From Bacillus sp. ISL-51 (GTDB lineage: Bacteria; Bacillota; Bacilli; Bacillales; Bacillaceae), in the NCBI RefSeq assembly GCF_018613535.1, contig NZ_JAGGQB010000005.1:620001-684000 (forward strand): a stretch of DNA of 64,000 nucleotides. The letters run 5' to 3'. Under the pieces are notes generated by a model. That model saw nothing but the letters and a program-made list of their open reading frames with translations, searched no databases and was not told the origin of the DNA. Of this stretch, positions 56,094 through 64,000 are shown one piece after another. Position 1 is the first letter of the stretch. Every line of letters starts with the position of its first letter. The position numbers and the translations under genes were made by a program.

Positions 56094-56948
56094 ATGAAGA
56101 AAATCGCGATAGCAGCTATTACGGCGACAAGCGTCCTGGCTCTCAGCGCTTGCAGCAGCGGCGACAACGACGTGATTGCCAAGACGGATGCCGGAAATGT
56201 AACAAAAGGCGAGCTCTACACGAACATGAAAAAAACAGCAGGAGCAAGCGTTCTGACACAGCTCGTACAAGAAAAGGTATTAGCAAAAAAATACAAAGTA
56301 TCAGATAAAGAAATCAATAACAAGCTGGATGAGTATAAAACACAGCTCGGCGACCAGTATACTGCCATGAAACAACAATACGGCGAAGACTACCTGAAGG
56401 ATCAGGTGAAGTACGAACTGCTCGCCCAAAAAGCGGCGAAAGACAACATCACGGTGACAGATGCCGACACGAAAGAATACTATGACGGCTTAAAAGGTAA
56501 GATCCGCGCAAGCCATATCCTTGTTGCTGACAAAAAGACGGCTGACGAAGTGGAGAAAAAGCTGAAAAAAGGCGAGAAGTTTGAAACGCTTGCGAAAGAA
56601 TACTCAACTGACACCTCAAAAAACAACGGCGGCGATCTCGGCTGGTTTGATAAAAAATCAATGGATTCAACATTCAGCGACGAGGCATTCAAGCTGAAGG
56701 TCGGACAAGTCAGTGATCCTGTAAAAACAAAGTTCGGCTACCATATCATTAAAAAGACAGAAGAACGCGGCAAATATAACGACATGAAAAAAGAACTGAA
56801 ACAAGAAGTTCTTGATCAGAAATTAAACGACAACACAGCTGTACAAGCAGCGATTCAGAAAGTCATGAAAAAAGCTGACGTAAAAGTAGAAGATAAAGAC
56901 TTGAAAGACACATTTAATTCAACAAGCAGCTCAAGCTCTTCTAAATAA
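56094..56948 (+). CDS. prsA: Post-translocation foldase PrsA (parvulin lipoprotein)
   Basis: 284 residues. A lipoprotein signal with lipobox LSAC (Cys20) anchors it outside the membrane; the parvulin peptidyl-prolyl isomerase domain spans about 135-224 (IRASHILVADKKTA to VKTKFGYHIIKK). It helps secreted proteins such as subtilisin and amylase, and lateral-wall penicillin-binding proteins, to fold. The C-terminus is a serine-rich tail. The ATG at 56094 is preceded by AGGAGTG; a GTG 12 bases upstream overlaps that site. Confidence 0.96.
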   Translation: MKKIAIAAITATSVLALSACSSGDNDVIAKTDAGNVTKGELYTNMKKTAGASVLTQLVQEKVLAKKYKVSDKEINNKLDEYKTQLGDQYTAMKQQYGEDYLKDQVKYELLAQKAAKDNITVTDADTKEYYDGLKGKIRASHILVADKKTADEVEKKLKKGEKFETLAKEYSTDTSKNNGGDLGWFDKKSMDSTFSDEAFKLKVGQVSDPVKTKFGYHIIKKTEERGKYNDMKKELKQEVLDQKLNDNTAVQAAIQKVMKKADVKVEDKDLKDTFNSTSSSSSSK

Positions 56949-56949
56949 A

Positions 56950-56989
56950 AAACTGTGCAGGCTCTTCGCGAGCCGCACAGTTTTTTTTA
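56950..56989. terminator. Terminator between prsA and yhaL
   Basis: AACTGTGCaGGCTC-ttcgc-GAGCCGCACAGTT followed by a T-run; strong. Confidence 0.93.
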
Positions 56990-57214
56990 TGCGATCGAAT
57001 GATTGGAGTTTTCTTCAGCTTCGCCGTTATCATGTTCAGGCGCTGCCAAACGGCGCTCCCGTTCTTGCTCCATCCGTTCGATATAGATTCTCCCTTCTTT
57101 TTCAATAAACGACTGATCGAGCTTTTCCTCCTCTTTCGCTGTGGCGAAAAGCTTATAGGCGCTGAAAATAATTCCGATAATGCAAAGGTACACCCACCAT
57201 GGAAAAAATAACAC
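56987..57214 (-). CDS. yhaL: Sporulation-associated membrane protein YhaL
   Basis: 75 residues. An N-terminal transmembrane helix (FFPWWVYLCIIGIIFSAYKL) is followed by a charged coiled-coil-like tail (EEKLDQSFIEKEGRIYIERM). B. subtilis YhaL is a sigma-E-dependent protein needed for efficient sporulation. The GTG start at 57214 follows GGGAGGAAAA. Convergent with prsA. Confidence 0.85.
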   Translation of the reverse strand: MLFFPWWVYLCIIGIIFSAYKLFATAKEEEKLDQSFIEKEGRIYIERMEQERERRLAAPEHDNGEAEENSNHSIA

Positions 57215-57292
57215 GGCGTTTTCCTCCCTTTTTACGTAGAGTCTTTACTCTAAGCTATGCGGGAGAAAGACAAGTTATGTGAGGCTGATATA

Positions 57293-57327
57293 AAAAAAGG
57301 ACCGATCGCGGGGATCCGTCCTTTTTT
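57293..57327 (-). terminator. Terminator of yhaM
   Basis: On the minus strand AAAAAAGGACGGATC...GGTCCTTTTTTT, an imperfect stem with a T-run. Confidence 0.75.
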
Positions 57328-57331
57328 CTGC

Positions 57332-58276
57332 TCATTGATGAAAAGTCGGTTTGTAGAAAGAACGGTTTTCAAGCGCAAAGACGCGCTCTGTATATTCGCC
57401 CGGTTTGACCCGTTCAAGCGCTCTGTCCATCATGATCATTTTCGCATCAAGGTTGTCAATGTAATGCAGAATTTCCGCTTCTTTCACCATCGGCGGTTTC
57501 GGGCTTCCCCATTCCGCTTTTCCGTGATGGCTCAAAATTAAATGCTTCAGGATTAACACCTCTTCAGCATCAATTTGAAGCTCTTCAGCAGCTTTTGAAA
57601 GCTCTGTCACCATGATTGAAATGTGCCCGAGCAAATTCCCTTCCACCGTGTACGTTGTGGATACAGGGCCTGAAAGCTCTTTTACCTTGCCGAGATCATG
57701 CAGAATCACGCCGGCATACAATAGGTCACGGTCAAGCGACGGATATAAATCGGCAATCGCTTCAGCCAGCTTCAGCATCGAAACGACATGATACGCAAGC
57801 CCTGAGACGAACTCATGGTGATTTTTAGCCGCTGCCGGATAATCCATAAACTCAGCAGCGTATTTTTTCACCAAATGTCTTGTAATCCGCTGGATGTTCG
57901 AATTTTTCATTTCGAAAATATATTGAGTGATGAGATCCATCATTTCATCTTTTGGAATCGGCGCTGTTTCAAGAAAATCGTCAATGCTGACATTTTCATG
58001 TTCGCCTGCGGGCCGGATGTTTCTCAGCTTGAGCTGGTTGCGCCCCCGGTAATGATGAACGTCCCCGACCACTTTCACAATCGTCTGCGGCGCATATGTC
58101 ACTTCATCACTTTGCTTGGCATCCCACAGCTTCGCTTCGATATCCCCCGATTGGTCTTGCAGCATTAACGTCAAAAACGGTTTTCCGTTGCTCGCAATTC
58201 CTTTCGTCGAAGATTTAATCAGTAAATATTGATCGACCTGCTCGCCAACCTCGTGCAGCATAATACCTTTTGCCAT
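57332..58276 (-). CDS. yhaM: 3'-5' exoribonuclease YhaM
   Basis: 314 residues. An N-terminal OB-fold (about 10-95: [22 protein letters not shown]) precedes an HD domain with H193/D194 in [10 protein letters not shown] and the later [15 protein letters not shown]. YhaM degrades RNA and single-stranded DNA from the 3' end with Mn or Co. I chose the ATG at 58276, giving the 314-residue family length, behind GGAGGGAGC. It lies 72 bases after yhaN. Confidence 0.95.
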   Translation of the reverse strand: MAKGIMLHEVGEQVDQYLLIKSSTKGIASNGKPFLTLMLQDQSGDIEAKLWDAKQSDEVTYAPQTIVKVVGDVHHYRGRNQLKLRNIRPAGEHENVSIDDFLETAPIPKDEMMDLITQYIFEMKNSNIQRITRHLVKKYAAEFMDYPAAAKNHHEFVSGLAYHVVSMLKLAEAIADLYPSLDRDLLYAGVILHDLGKVKELSGPVSTTYTVEGNLLGHISIMVTELSKAAEELQIDAEEVLILKHLILSHHGKAEWGSPKPPMVKEAEILHYIDNLDAKMIMMDRALERVKPGEYTERVFALENRSFYKPTFHQ

Positions 58277-58348
58277 TCTATTAAAGCTCCCTCCATATCT
58301 TACATAATACCAGTATAGCACATACCTCTTTTTAGAAAATAAACTCTT

Positions 58349-61234
58349 TTATGACAGCAGCTGCATGACATTTTCGCTTTGCAACGACTGTCTGACATGC
58401 TCATGGCAGGTAAAATAAAGCACCTGCCGCCCGCCTTCTGTCAGATGCTCCAGCGCATCAAACAGCCGCGTCAGACGCTGTCTGTCAAAATGGACGAAAC
58501 TGTCATCCAGTAAAAACGGAAGTGAAACGGAAGAGTCCCGCTCTGCCGCAAGGGCAAAGCGGATGGCCGCATAAAGCTGCTCGCACGTTGCTTGTGACAG
58601 CTCTCCGGCAGAAAAGACGGCTCCGTCTTTTCGCATGACCATAATAGAGTCGTCCGCCTCGGAGAAATAAATTCTCTCATAGCGGCCGCCGGTAAGCGGT
58701 TCGAATAACGCTCCCGCCGTTTCTAACAGCCGCGGAAGCGTGACTTTTTTATGCCGCTCTATTTTTCGCCTGATCACATGCCGGATCGTTTGCAGCGCGG
58801 CCCACTCCTTAGCCGAGTGTTTGACGCGCTCCCTTTGCATTTCCGTCTGCTGCTTTAAGTCCGATACAAGTCCTGAGGCCTCCAGCTGCTCCTGCTTAAC
58901 CGCAAGCAAAGCGATTTGCTCACGAAGATGTCCGGCTTTATCCTCAAGCTTTTCTTTCGCTTCCTGTTTCCGAATGAGCATACTTTCTAGCTCAGGTACA
59001 TTACAGCTCAGGTGCGGTTTTAATTCCTCACCGCTTATGCCTGACAATTGCGTCTTGATCTCATGAAGCTTGCGTTCTGTTTCTTGACGGCTTTCATTCA
59101 GCCTGGCCAGCGCACAAAATTGTTCGCGTTTTTTTGCGCCCGCCGCCTTAAAAAGCTGTTTTACCTGTTCCTCATAGTAATGAATTTCTTCGTTCAATTC
59201 ACGCATTTGCTCTTCTGTATGCAGCAGATCCGTTTCAAGCGCCTGTTTGCGTTTCGCAGCCTCACGCGCCCGTTCCCCCTGTGCGAGTAAAGTATGCAAT
59301 GTTTCTTTTACGGACAGCTCTTGACCGCTTAATGAGCCGCTCAGCTTGCGGACGCGTTCTTCAAACACCCGTTGAAGCTTTTGCAGCCTGCCCGCTTCAA
59401 TGGTCAGCTCGCGCTTCCGCCGGATTTCGTTCTTCACGTCTTTCATTAGATGATATACGTCAAGAAGGTAGGACGGGTCGCCTGTAAATCCCAGCTCCTT
59501 CATAAAACGCTCCGCTTTTTGTTGGAACGGCGCCATTTCGGCCTCCCATTCTTCATATTGGCGGATGATTCTTTCGTACGCGGCTTCTTTCTGCTCAAGC
59601 ACGGCGCGATCCGCGATCAGCTGCTGTCTGTGCTGGTCGTCACGCCAAAGCTCTTCCTGCAGCAGGTCAGCCGCTTCTTTTGACATCAGCTGCTCCCGCT
59701 GTTGAAAGCTGGTCTGGTTTCTCTCTGACGGCGCTGATTTTTGTTTGCCTAACAGGAAGTACAGCAAAAGAGCGCCGAGAAATACGGCAGCGGGAAGCCA
59801 TTCCTTTAACATGATGAAAATGGCAATGACCAGAATGCCCGCACCGAGAAACAGTTTTTTTTGTTTGGCCCGCTGTTTTTCCAGCAGCTGAAGCTGAGTC
59901 TGCAGTTCATGCCCTTCTATATCAGCCGTTTGCTTATACGCTTCTAAAGCGGCTTCTTTTTCTTTTCTGACAGCCGGATCAACTATATTTGCCGCTGTCA
60001 TATCATGCTTTCGCTCGGCTTCCTCCAGCTCCAGCCGTGCTTGTTCGAACATGTCATCGAGCTGTGATTTCCTGTCTCTTGCTTGTCCGGCGTTTTGTAA
60101 GGCCTCTTGCAGCTGCCATTCATACTCGTATGCGGTGTTTAACGAAAGAATGTCCTCTTCCTCCCGTTTGCCGAGCTGCTGTAAGCCTGAAGCAACGCGG
60201 GCAGATGTTTGCCGGAGCCGGGCTTGAATGGCGGCAAGCTGCTCGCCGCGGGATTGGTACATATGCTGTTCACTTGACAGTTCCTGTAAAATCCGCTTAT
60301 TCTGTAACATGTTTTCATCCGGAGCGAGCTGATCGGCCTGCCGTCGGATTTCCGCCGATTTTGCCCGAAGCGCTTCAAGCCGCGCCGATTTCGGATGGAG
60401 ATGCGATTCGTATTTTTCAAGCTGATGCATCCCGTCGCCGGGGAATAGCTTCAGTGACTCAGGATAGGAGGCAAGCTCGCTCTCCAGCGCTGTTTTTTGA
60501 TCTTCAAGCGGCTTGACTGCAATTGCCGTTTCTACCATTCTGATCTCTTCAGATAACGCCGCCAGCTCTGCTGCTGCATCATGCAAACGGGCGCCGGCAT
60601 TTTTTTTCTCCTCAAGGAGCCGATGATAACCTGCTTCCGCTGATTCTGCCTGTTTAAGCTTTGCGGCAAGCTGCTTTAATGTTTCCAGCTCTTGATTTAA
60701 GCGGGGGTTCCGCCCGTTAGGTTTATAAATTCGGTCCAGCTCTTTAGCCAGCCTGCTATCAAGCTTTGATACCGCCTCTGATCCGAATAAGCTGGAAAAC
60801 AGCAGAAACTCGCCGATTTTGTCACGATTGAAAGCATGAATCTCCTGCAGCCCGAATACATCAAAAGCATATATCGCTTCGTATAACGCCCGGTCTGTAT
60901 TTGAAAGAAGCTGTTTTAGCCATTCCCCGTCCTTTACCTCGCCTGCGGACGTGTAGACTCTGATTTTTTCAGCCGCGCCTTTTGTCCGTTCAATTTTCAG
61001 CGCACCGTATGTTTCATGATTCAGTTCCACAACGCCGCCGTAGACGCCGCCGTTTTTCGGTTCATATTTTTTCGACTTCGGGAAACCGAAAAGGACGCTT
61101 TTGATAAAGGACATCATTGTCGTTTTGCCGGCTTCGTTTAGTCCGTAGATGACTTGTACAGGTGACGCTGCCAGCTGAAAGGTTTGATTGGAAAACTTTC
61201 CGTACTGATAAATATGAAGCGCCGTTATGTTCAT
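58349..61234 (-). CDS. yhaN: SbcC/Rad50-like ATPase with an internal membrane hairpin
   Basis: 961 residues. Walker A is GLNEAGKTT (31-39), close to the N-terminus; long coiled coils follow; the signature and Walker B (LPFLLDDSFVHFD) are at the C-terminus, as in SbcC/RecF-class DNA-repair ATPases. Unusually two hydrophobic segments (about 458-496, GILVIAIFIMLKEWLPAAVF and ALLLYFLLG) lie where Rad50 has its hook. It overlaps yhaO by 4 bases, so the two are expected to form a nuclease complex. Confidence 0.92.
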   Translation of the reverse strand: MNITALHIYQYGKFSNQTFQLAASPVQVIYGLNEAGKTTMMSFIKSVLFGFPKSKKYEPKNGGVYGGVVELNHETYGALKIERTKGAAEKIRVYTSAGEVKDGEWLKQLLSNTDRALYEAIYAFDVFGLQEIHAFNRDKIGEFLLFSSLFGSEAVSKLDSRLAKELDRIYKPNGRNPRLNQELETLKQLAAKLKQAESAEAGYHRLLEEKKNAGARLHDAAAELAALSEEIRMVETAIAVKPLEDQKTALESELASYPESLKLFPGDGMHQLEKYESHLHPKSARLEALRAKSAEIRRQADQLAPDENMLQNKRILQELSSEQHMYQSRGEQLAAIQARLRQTSARVASGLQQLGKREEEDILSLNTAYEYEWQLQEALQNAGQARDRKSQLDDMFEQARLELEEAERKHDMTAANIVDPAVRKEKEAALEAYKQTADIEGHELQTQLQLLEKQRAKQKKLFLGAGILVIAIFIMLKEWLPAAVFLGALLLYFLLGKQKSAPSERNQTSFQQREQLMSKEAADLLQEELWRDDQHRQQLIADRAVLEQKEAAYERIIRQYEEWEAEMAPFQQKAERFMKELGFTGDPSYLLDVYHLMKDVKNEIRRKRELTIEAGRLQKLQRVFEERVRKLSGSLSGQELSVKETLHTLLAQGERAREAAKRKQALETDLLHTEEQMRELNEEIHYYEEQVKQLFKAAGAKKREQFCALARLNESRQETERKLHEIKTQLSGISGEELKPHLSCNVPELESMLIRKQEAKEKLEDKAGHLREQIALLAVKQEQLEASGLVSDLKQQTEMQRERVKHSAKEWAALQTIRHVIRRKIERHKKVTLPRLLETAGALFEPLTGGRYERIYFSEADDSIMVMRKDGAVFSAGELSQATCEQLYAAIRFALAAERDSSVSLPFLLDDSFVHFDRQRLTRLFDALEHLTEGGRQVLYFTCHEHVRQSLQSENVMQLLS

Positions 61235-62457
61235 GTTCCAAGCTCCTTCATCTGGTGTTTCAGCACGGTTTGCGCCTGCTGCTTAATGTCCCGTATATCT
61301 TCATCTGCAAAGGAAGGCATCTGCCTCCGATATACGGGATGGCGCTCCAGTGCTTCGAACACCTCGGTCATGTCCCCGCACTGCTCGATGTCTTGAAACA
61401 GCCCTCCGAAAAACGGGTCAAGGGGCCGGCCGCTGTTTTTTTGATCTGTCTGATCCTCAATCGCAAGCGGCCAGACGAAACATTCCTCTTCCGCCTCTTC
61501 TTCCTGTAAAGCGGAAAGAAGCTCTTCTGTGATGCCGATTGGCGCCTCTGTCCAAAAACGGGGCGATTCACCGCACAGCACAAGCTTGACACACGCCGGA
61601 CGGCCTGCCGCGCGCAAGCCGGCAAACGCGGATAACGCTGCTTTCATAAGGGACGTCATCTGTTCAGCGCCTGAGATATCAAGCTCAATTTCTTCCCACA
61701 AAATATCGTGCGCTTGTTTAAACTCATAGGAAATGTCTCCGTTTGTCACCCGAACGAGATAATATCCTTTAGGCCCTGTTTCCTTCAAATGGCGGGCTTG
61801 AATATTACCGGGATAGATGGCTGCCGGATGACGGGAGGAAAGAACCTGCCGCTTATGAATATGTCCGAGCGCCCAGTAATCCATGCCGCTTTTTTCGAGA
61901 TCTTCTTTCGTAAACGGGCTGTACGGATCGTGGCCCTCCGCTCCTGATAACGTGCCGTGCAGCATGCCGATATGAAAGGGTGCGCCGGTTGCTTTTCGGT
62001 AACGTGCGGCCTGATTGACCGTCACCGTTCTTTCCGGATAGCTGCATCCGTATATGCTTGCCGTAAGCTTTCCGTTTTTAAAATAGGATTTTTCCTCAGG
62101 TATATCTGATGTGAAAATATGTACGTTTTCGGGCCATTCAATCGGTGTCCAGTCACCGCCCAAGTGGTCATGATTTCCGAAAATGACGAACACTTGGATT
62201 TCCGCCTCTTGTAATCTAGTAAACTGTTTTCTTAAAAAAAGCTGGGCTTTTAAGCTTCTGTTGGCTTCGTCAAACAAATCCCCCGAAAGCAGCACGAAAT
62301 CTGCTTTTTCCCGGAGAGCATCGTCTATAAGCCGGGTGACGCTGTGAAAGGTGCTTTCTTTAATGCGGGCATATACCGGTTCAGGCAGATGCGAGATGCC
62401 GTAAAATGGGCTGTCGAGATGCAGGTCGGCGGCGTGAATAAACGTCAAATCAGCCAT
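61231..62457 (-). CDS. yhaO: SbcD/Mre11-like DNA repair metallophosphoesterase
   Basis: 408 residues. The calcineurin-like motifs are complete: HAADLHLDSPF at the start, LSGDLFDEANR near 55, FGNHDHLGG near 92, GMLHGT near 165 and GHIHKRQ near 200. It is the nuclease partner of YhaN, as SbcD is of SbcC. It starts with ATG behind GGGAGGG, and yhaN follows with a 4-base overlap. In B. subtilis YhaO localises at the nucleoid/pole and supports DNA repair. Confidence 0.93.
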   Translation of the reverse strand: MADLTFIHAADLHLDSPFYGISHLPEPVYARIKESTFHSVTRLIDDALREKADFVLLSGDLFDEANRSLKAQLFLRKQFTRLQEAEIQVFVIFGNHDHLGGDWTPIEWPENVHIFTSDIPEEKSYFKNGKLTASIYGCSYPERTVTVNQAARYRKATGAPFHIGMLHGTLSGAEGHDPYSPFTKEDLEKSGMDYWALGHIHKRQVLSSRHPAAIYPGNIQARHLKETGPKGYYLVRVTNGDISYEFKQAHDILWEEIELDISGAEQMTSLMKAALSAFAGLRAAGRPACVKLVLCGESPRFWTEAPIGITEELLSALQEEEAEEECFVWPLAIEDQTDQKNSGRPLDPFFGGLFQDIEQCGDMTEVFEALERHPVYRRQMPSFADEDIRDIKQQAQTVLKHQMKELGT

Positions 62458-62532
62458 CGGGCCCTCCCCTTTCTGTAGGTTGAAGTACCCTTATTTTAGC
62501 ACCGTTTTTGTGCGAATGCACGTTCTGCCTTA

Positions 62533-62567
62533 TAAAAAAAACAGCCCGGATGCCCCAGGCTGTTTCT
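62533..62567 (-). terminator. Terminator of yhaQP
   Basis: On the minus strand AAACAGCC-tggggcatccg-GGCTGTTT followed by a T-run. Confidence 0.88.
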
Positions 62568-62568
62568 C

Positions 62569-63828
62569 TTATTGTTTGGAGATGCGAAGCGCTTGTTTGA
62601 TTGCTTTGAAGCCGCCGGCATTTCCATAAATCAACACGCCGCCTTTATAAATTCTTGCGCCGATAACTGCCAGAATCAGAATGGTGACTAATGTCAGACC
62701 GATGCCGACAGCAACCTGCCAAAACGGAATATCGAGCATGCCGACGCGTAAAAACATAATCATCGGCGTAAAAAACGGAATGTACGAGGTGACGGTAATA
62801 AAACCCGCATCAGGCCGGCCGAGACCGAACATCGCGATCATAAAGCCGGCTACGACTAAAAAAGTCATCGGCTGAATGGTCTGCTGCACGTCTTCTATCC
62901 GGCTGACAACGCTGCCGAGAAACGCGGCAAGCGTGGCATAAAGAAAATAGCCGAGCAAAAAGAAAATGACAGCATATATGACCGTTGAGACCGGAACGTC
63001 AGTAAAGTTGAGAAACTGGCTGACAGGCGATGACGCTTGATTCTGATGATTCAGCGTCAGCGAGAGATAACCCGCTGTCAGCAAAATAGCGAATTGGGTG
63101 ATTCCCACAAGCGCGATGCCGAACAGTTTGGCAAACATCTGCTGAATCGGCGGCATGCTTGAAATCAGAATTTCCATCACCCGGGAGGATTTTTCCGTCG
63201 CTACCTCCATCGCAATCATGCTTGCGTACAAGATCACGGCAAAATAGATGACAAACAGCATAATGTATACAAGGCCCATCACCTGTCCGAGCTCTTCCTC
63301 AGACTTTGCACCTTTTTCCAGCGCCTTTTTGCTGACTGCAGCAGGCGTGTAAAGACTGCTGACCGTTTCATCTGAGACGCCGAGTTTGGCCGTTTCGACA
63401 GCGGTTTTTGTCTGAGTCAACGCCTGTTTGAGCAGTTCGTACGCTGATTCATTAGAGATGGTTAATGCCTGATAGGCTCCCGATATCGTTCCCTTTTGAT
63501 CTCGCTTGATGATAAACAGCCCGTCCCATGTCCCGTCTTTGATCTTCTTCACTGCCTCTTGCTTTGATTGTTTCGTGTGCAGGACTTGCAATTCATGATC
63601 GGTATCCGCCGCTTGAAGCTGTTTCGCAAATACCGGATACAGCTCGCCCGTTTCGTCAATCACAGCAATTTCCTGCTTCTCATCTCCCGATTGAAATACG
63701 GAAATAATGGATTGCAGATTGGTCACAAATAAAACCAATAATACTGTAATGGCCGTTGTGATAATAAATGACTTTGTCGTGATTTTGTTTTTGTATGTAT
63801 GAAACATCATGATCGAAAATTTATTCAT
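62569..63828 (-). CDS. yhaP: ABC exporter permease (NatB-like, ABC-2 family)
   Basis: 419 residues. An N-terminal helix (about 20-42) is followed by an extracellular domain and five C-terminal membrane helices, with the ABC-2 pattern EVATEKSSRVMEILISSMPP near 210, as in sodium exporter NatB and related proteins. It forms an exporter with YhaQ. Its ATG overlaps the end of yhaQ by 8 bases. The substrate is unknown. Confidence 0.9.
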   Translation of the reverse strand: MNKFSIMMFHTYKNKITTKSFIITTAITVLLVLFVTNLQSIISVFQSGDEKQEIAVIDETGELYPVFAKQLQAADTDHELQVLHTKQSKQEAVKKIKDGTWDGLFIIKRDQKGTISGAYQALTISNESAYELLKQALTQTKTAVETAKLGVSDETVSSLYTPAAVSKKALEKGAKSEEELGQVMGLVYIMLFVIYFAVILYASMIAMEVATEKSSRVMEILISSMPPIQQMFAKLFGIALVGITQFAILLTAGYLSLTLNHQNQASSPVSQFLNFTDVPVSTVIYAVIFFLLGYFLYATLAAFLGSVVSRIEDVQQTIQPMTFLVVAGFMIAMFGLGRPDAGFITVTSYIPFFTPMIMFLRVGMLDIPFWQVAVGIGLTLVTILILAVIGARIYKGGVLIYGNAGGFKAIKQALRISKQ

Positions 63829-64000
63829 AGACGGCCCCCACCTTTTCTATAAAAATATCATGAAGTGACGGCTCTTCCAGTTCAAACTTCCGAATAAATC
63901 CCTTCCCTTGAAGAGCTGAGAAAATATCTTGAGAAATCGGTTCGTTTTCAATCTGCAGCCTGATCCCGTCATTTGTTTCCTTCCATTTGACTACGCCTTC
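63821..64000 (-). CDS. yhaQ: ABC exporter ATP-binding protein, 3' end
   Basis: Only the last 59 residues are inside the window, so the catalytic motifs are not visible. They read as the C-terminal tail of an ABC-2 exporter ATPase, ending ELEEPSLHDIFIEKVGAVYE, where EPSLHDIFIEKVG is the typical closing motif of this class. It is the partner of yhaP and its stop codon overlaps the yhaP start. Confidence 0.9.
   Translation of the reverse strand, partial: EGVVKWKETNDGIRLQIENEPISQDIFSALQGKGFIRKFELEEPSLHDIFIEKVGAVYE

Noticed and set aside
59989-60516. Open frame of 175 codons opposite yhaN
   Set aside because: Shadow of the yhaN coiled-coil region; amino acid make-up is typical of antisense frames and no start signal is seen.

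Overview
The window is a chromosomal segment of a Bacillus of the subtilis group, most likely the B. amyloliquefaciens/B. velezensis branch. The mature subtilisin at 23322-24470 is close to subtilisin BPN', and the gene order matches the yhaQ-to-yhjN part of the B. subtilis 168 chromosome, read here in the opposite direction. Start codons preceded by strong Shine-Dalgarno sequences, frequent TTG/GTG starts and intrinsic terminators at most operon ends fit this. I saw no rRNA, tRNA, insertion sequence, prophage or CRISPR array. Gene names are by recognition of B. subtilis orthologues from memory, not by database search.

Layout, left to right. 1-7.4 kb: the yhj group (YhjN transporter cut by the left edge, MarR regulator YhjH with monooxygenase YhjG, signal peptidase SipV with DedA protein YhjE, YhjD, symporter pair YhjCB, a YbjQ-type protein, YhjA). 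7.5-12.8 kb: a block that I do not recall at this place in strain 168 (secreted YrpD, an Eis-like acetyltransferase, a MocR/GabR regulator divergent from a flavin-type oxidase, AlkA). 12.9-18 kb: comK with its divergent control region, YhzC, YhxC, the Rieske-FAD protein YhfW and the oxygen sensor HemAT. 18.1-21.9 kb: a biotin-controlled unit bioY2-yhfT-yhfS, then phoE. 21.9-24.5 kb: Fur-controlled YhfQ and the subtilisin gene aprE. 24.5-34.8 kb: YhfN, YhfM, LcfB (FadR box), YhfK, LplJ, YhfI, YhfH, GltT, YhfE, YhfD and FabHB (FapR box). 34.9-41.5 kb: YhgE/YhgD and the haem operon hemEHY. 41.7-52.7 kb: PbpF, HmoB, YhfA, YhaA, the ecsABC operon, Hit, SerC and TrpP. 52.8-64 kb: YhaH, ScoC, YhaI, YhaJ, small membrane peptides, PrsA, YhaL, YhaM, YhaN/YhaO and the ABC exporter YhaPQ (YhaQ cut by the right edge).

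Themes. Exoenzyme production is dense: AprE, its secretion foldase PrsA, signal peptidase SipV, the ScoC repressor and the Ecs transporter all lie here. Haem appears as synthesis (HemEHY), breakdown (HmoB) and sensing (HemAT). Lipid metabolism appears as LcfB, FabHB and the YhfT/YhfS pair. Several control sites can be read directly: Fur, FadR, FapR and BirA boxes, a ComK double AT-box with the comK-type 31-base spacer, a TRAP triplet array over the trpP ribosome binding site, and palindromes probably used by YhjH and YhgD.

The least explained items are the ecsA-hit spacer, with three direct repeats that each open a short MRCL reading frame followed by a terminator-like hairpin; the BirA-linked YhfT/YhfS pair, whose thiolase lacks the usual second cysteine; the 33-base inverted repeat before the Eis-like gene; and the membrane hairpin inside the SbcC-like YhaN.
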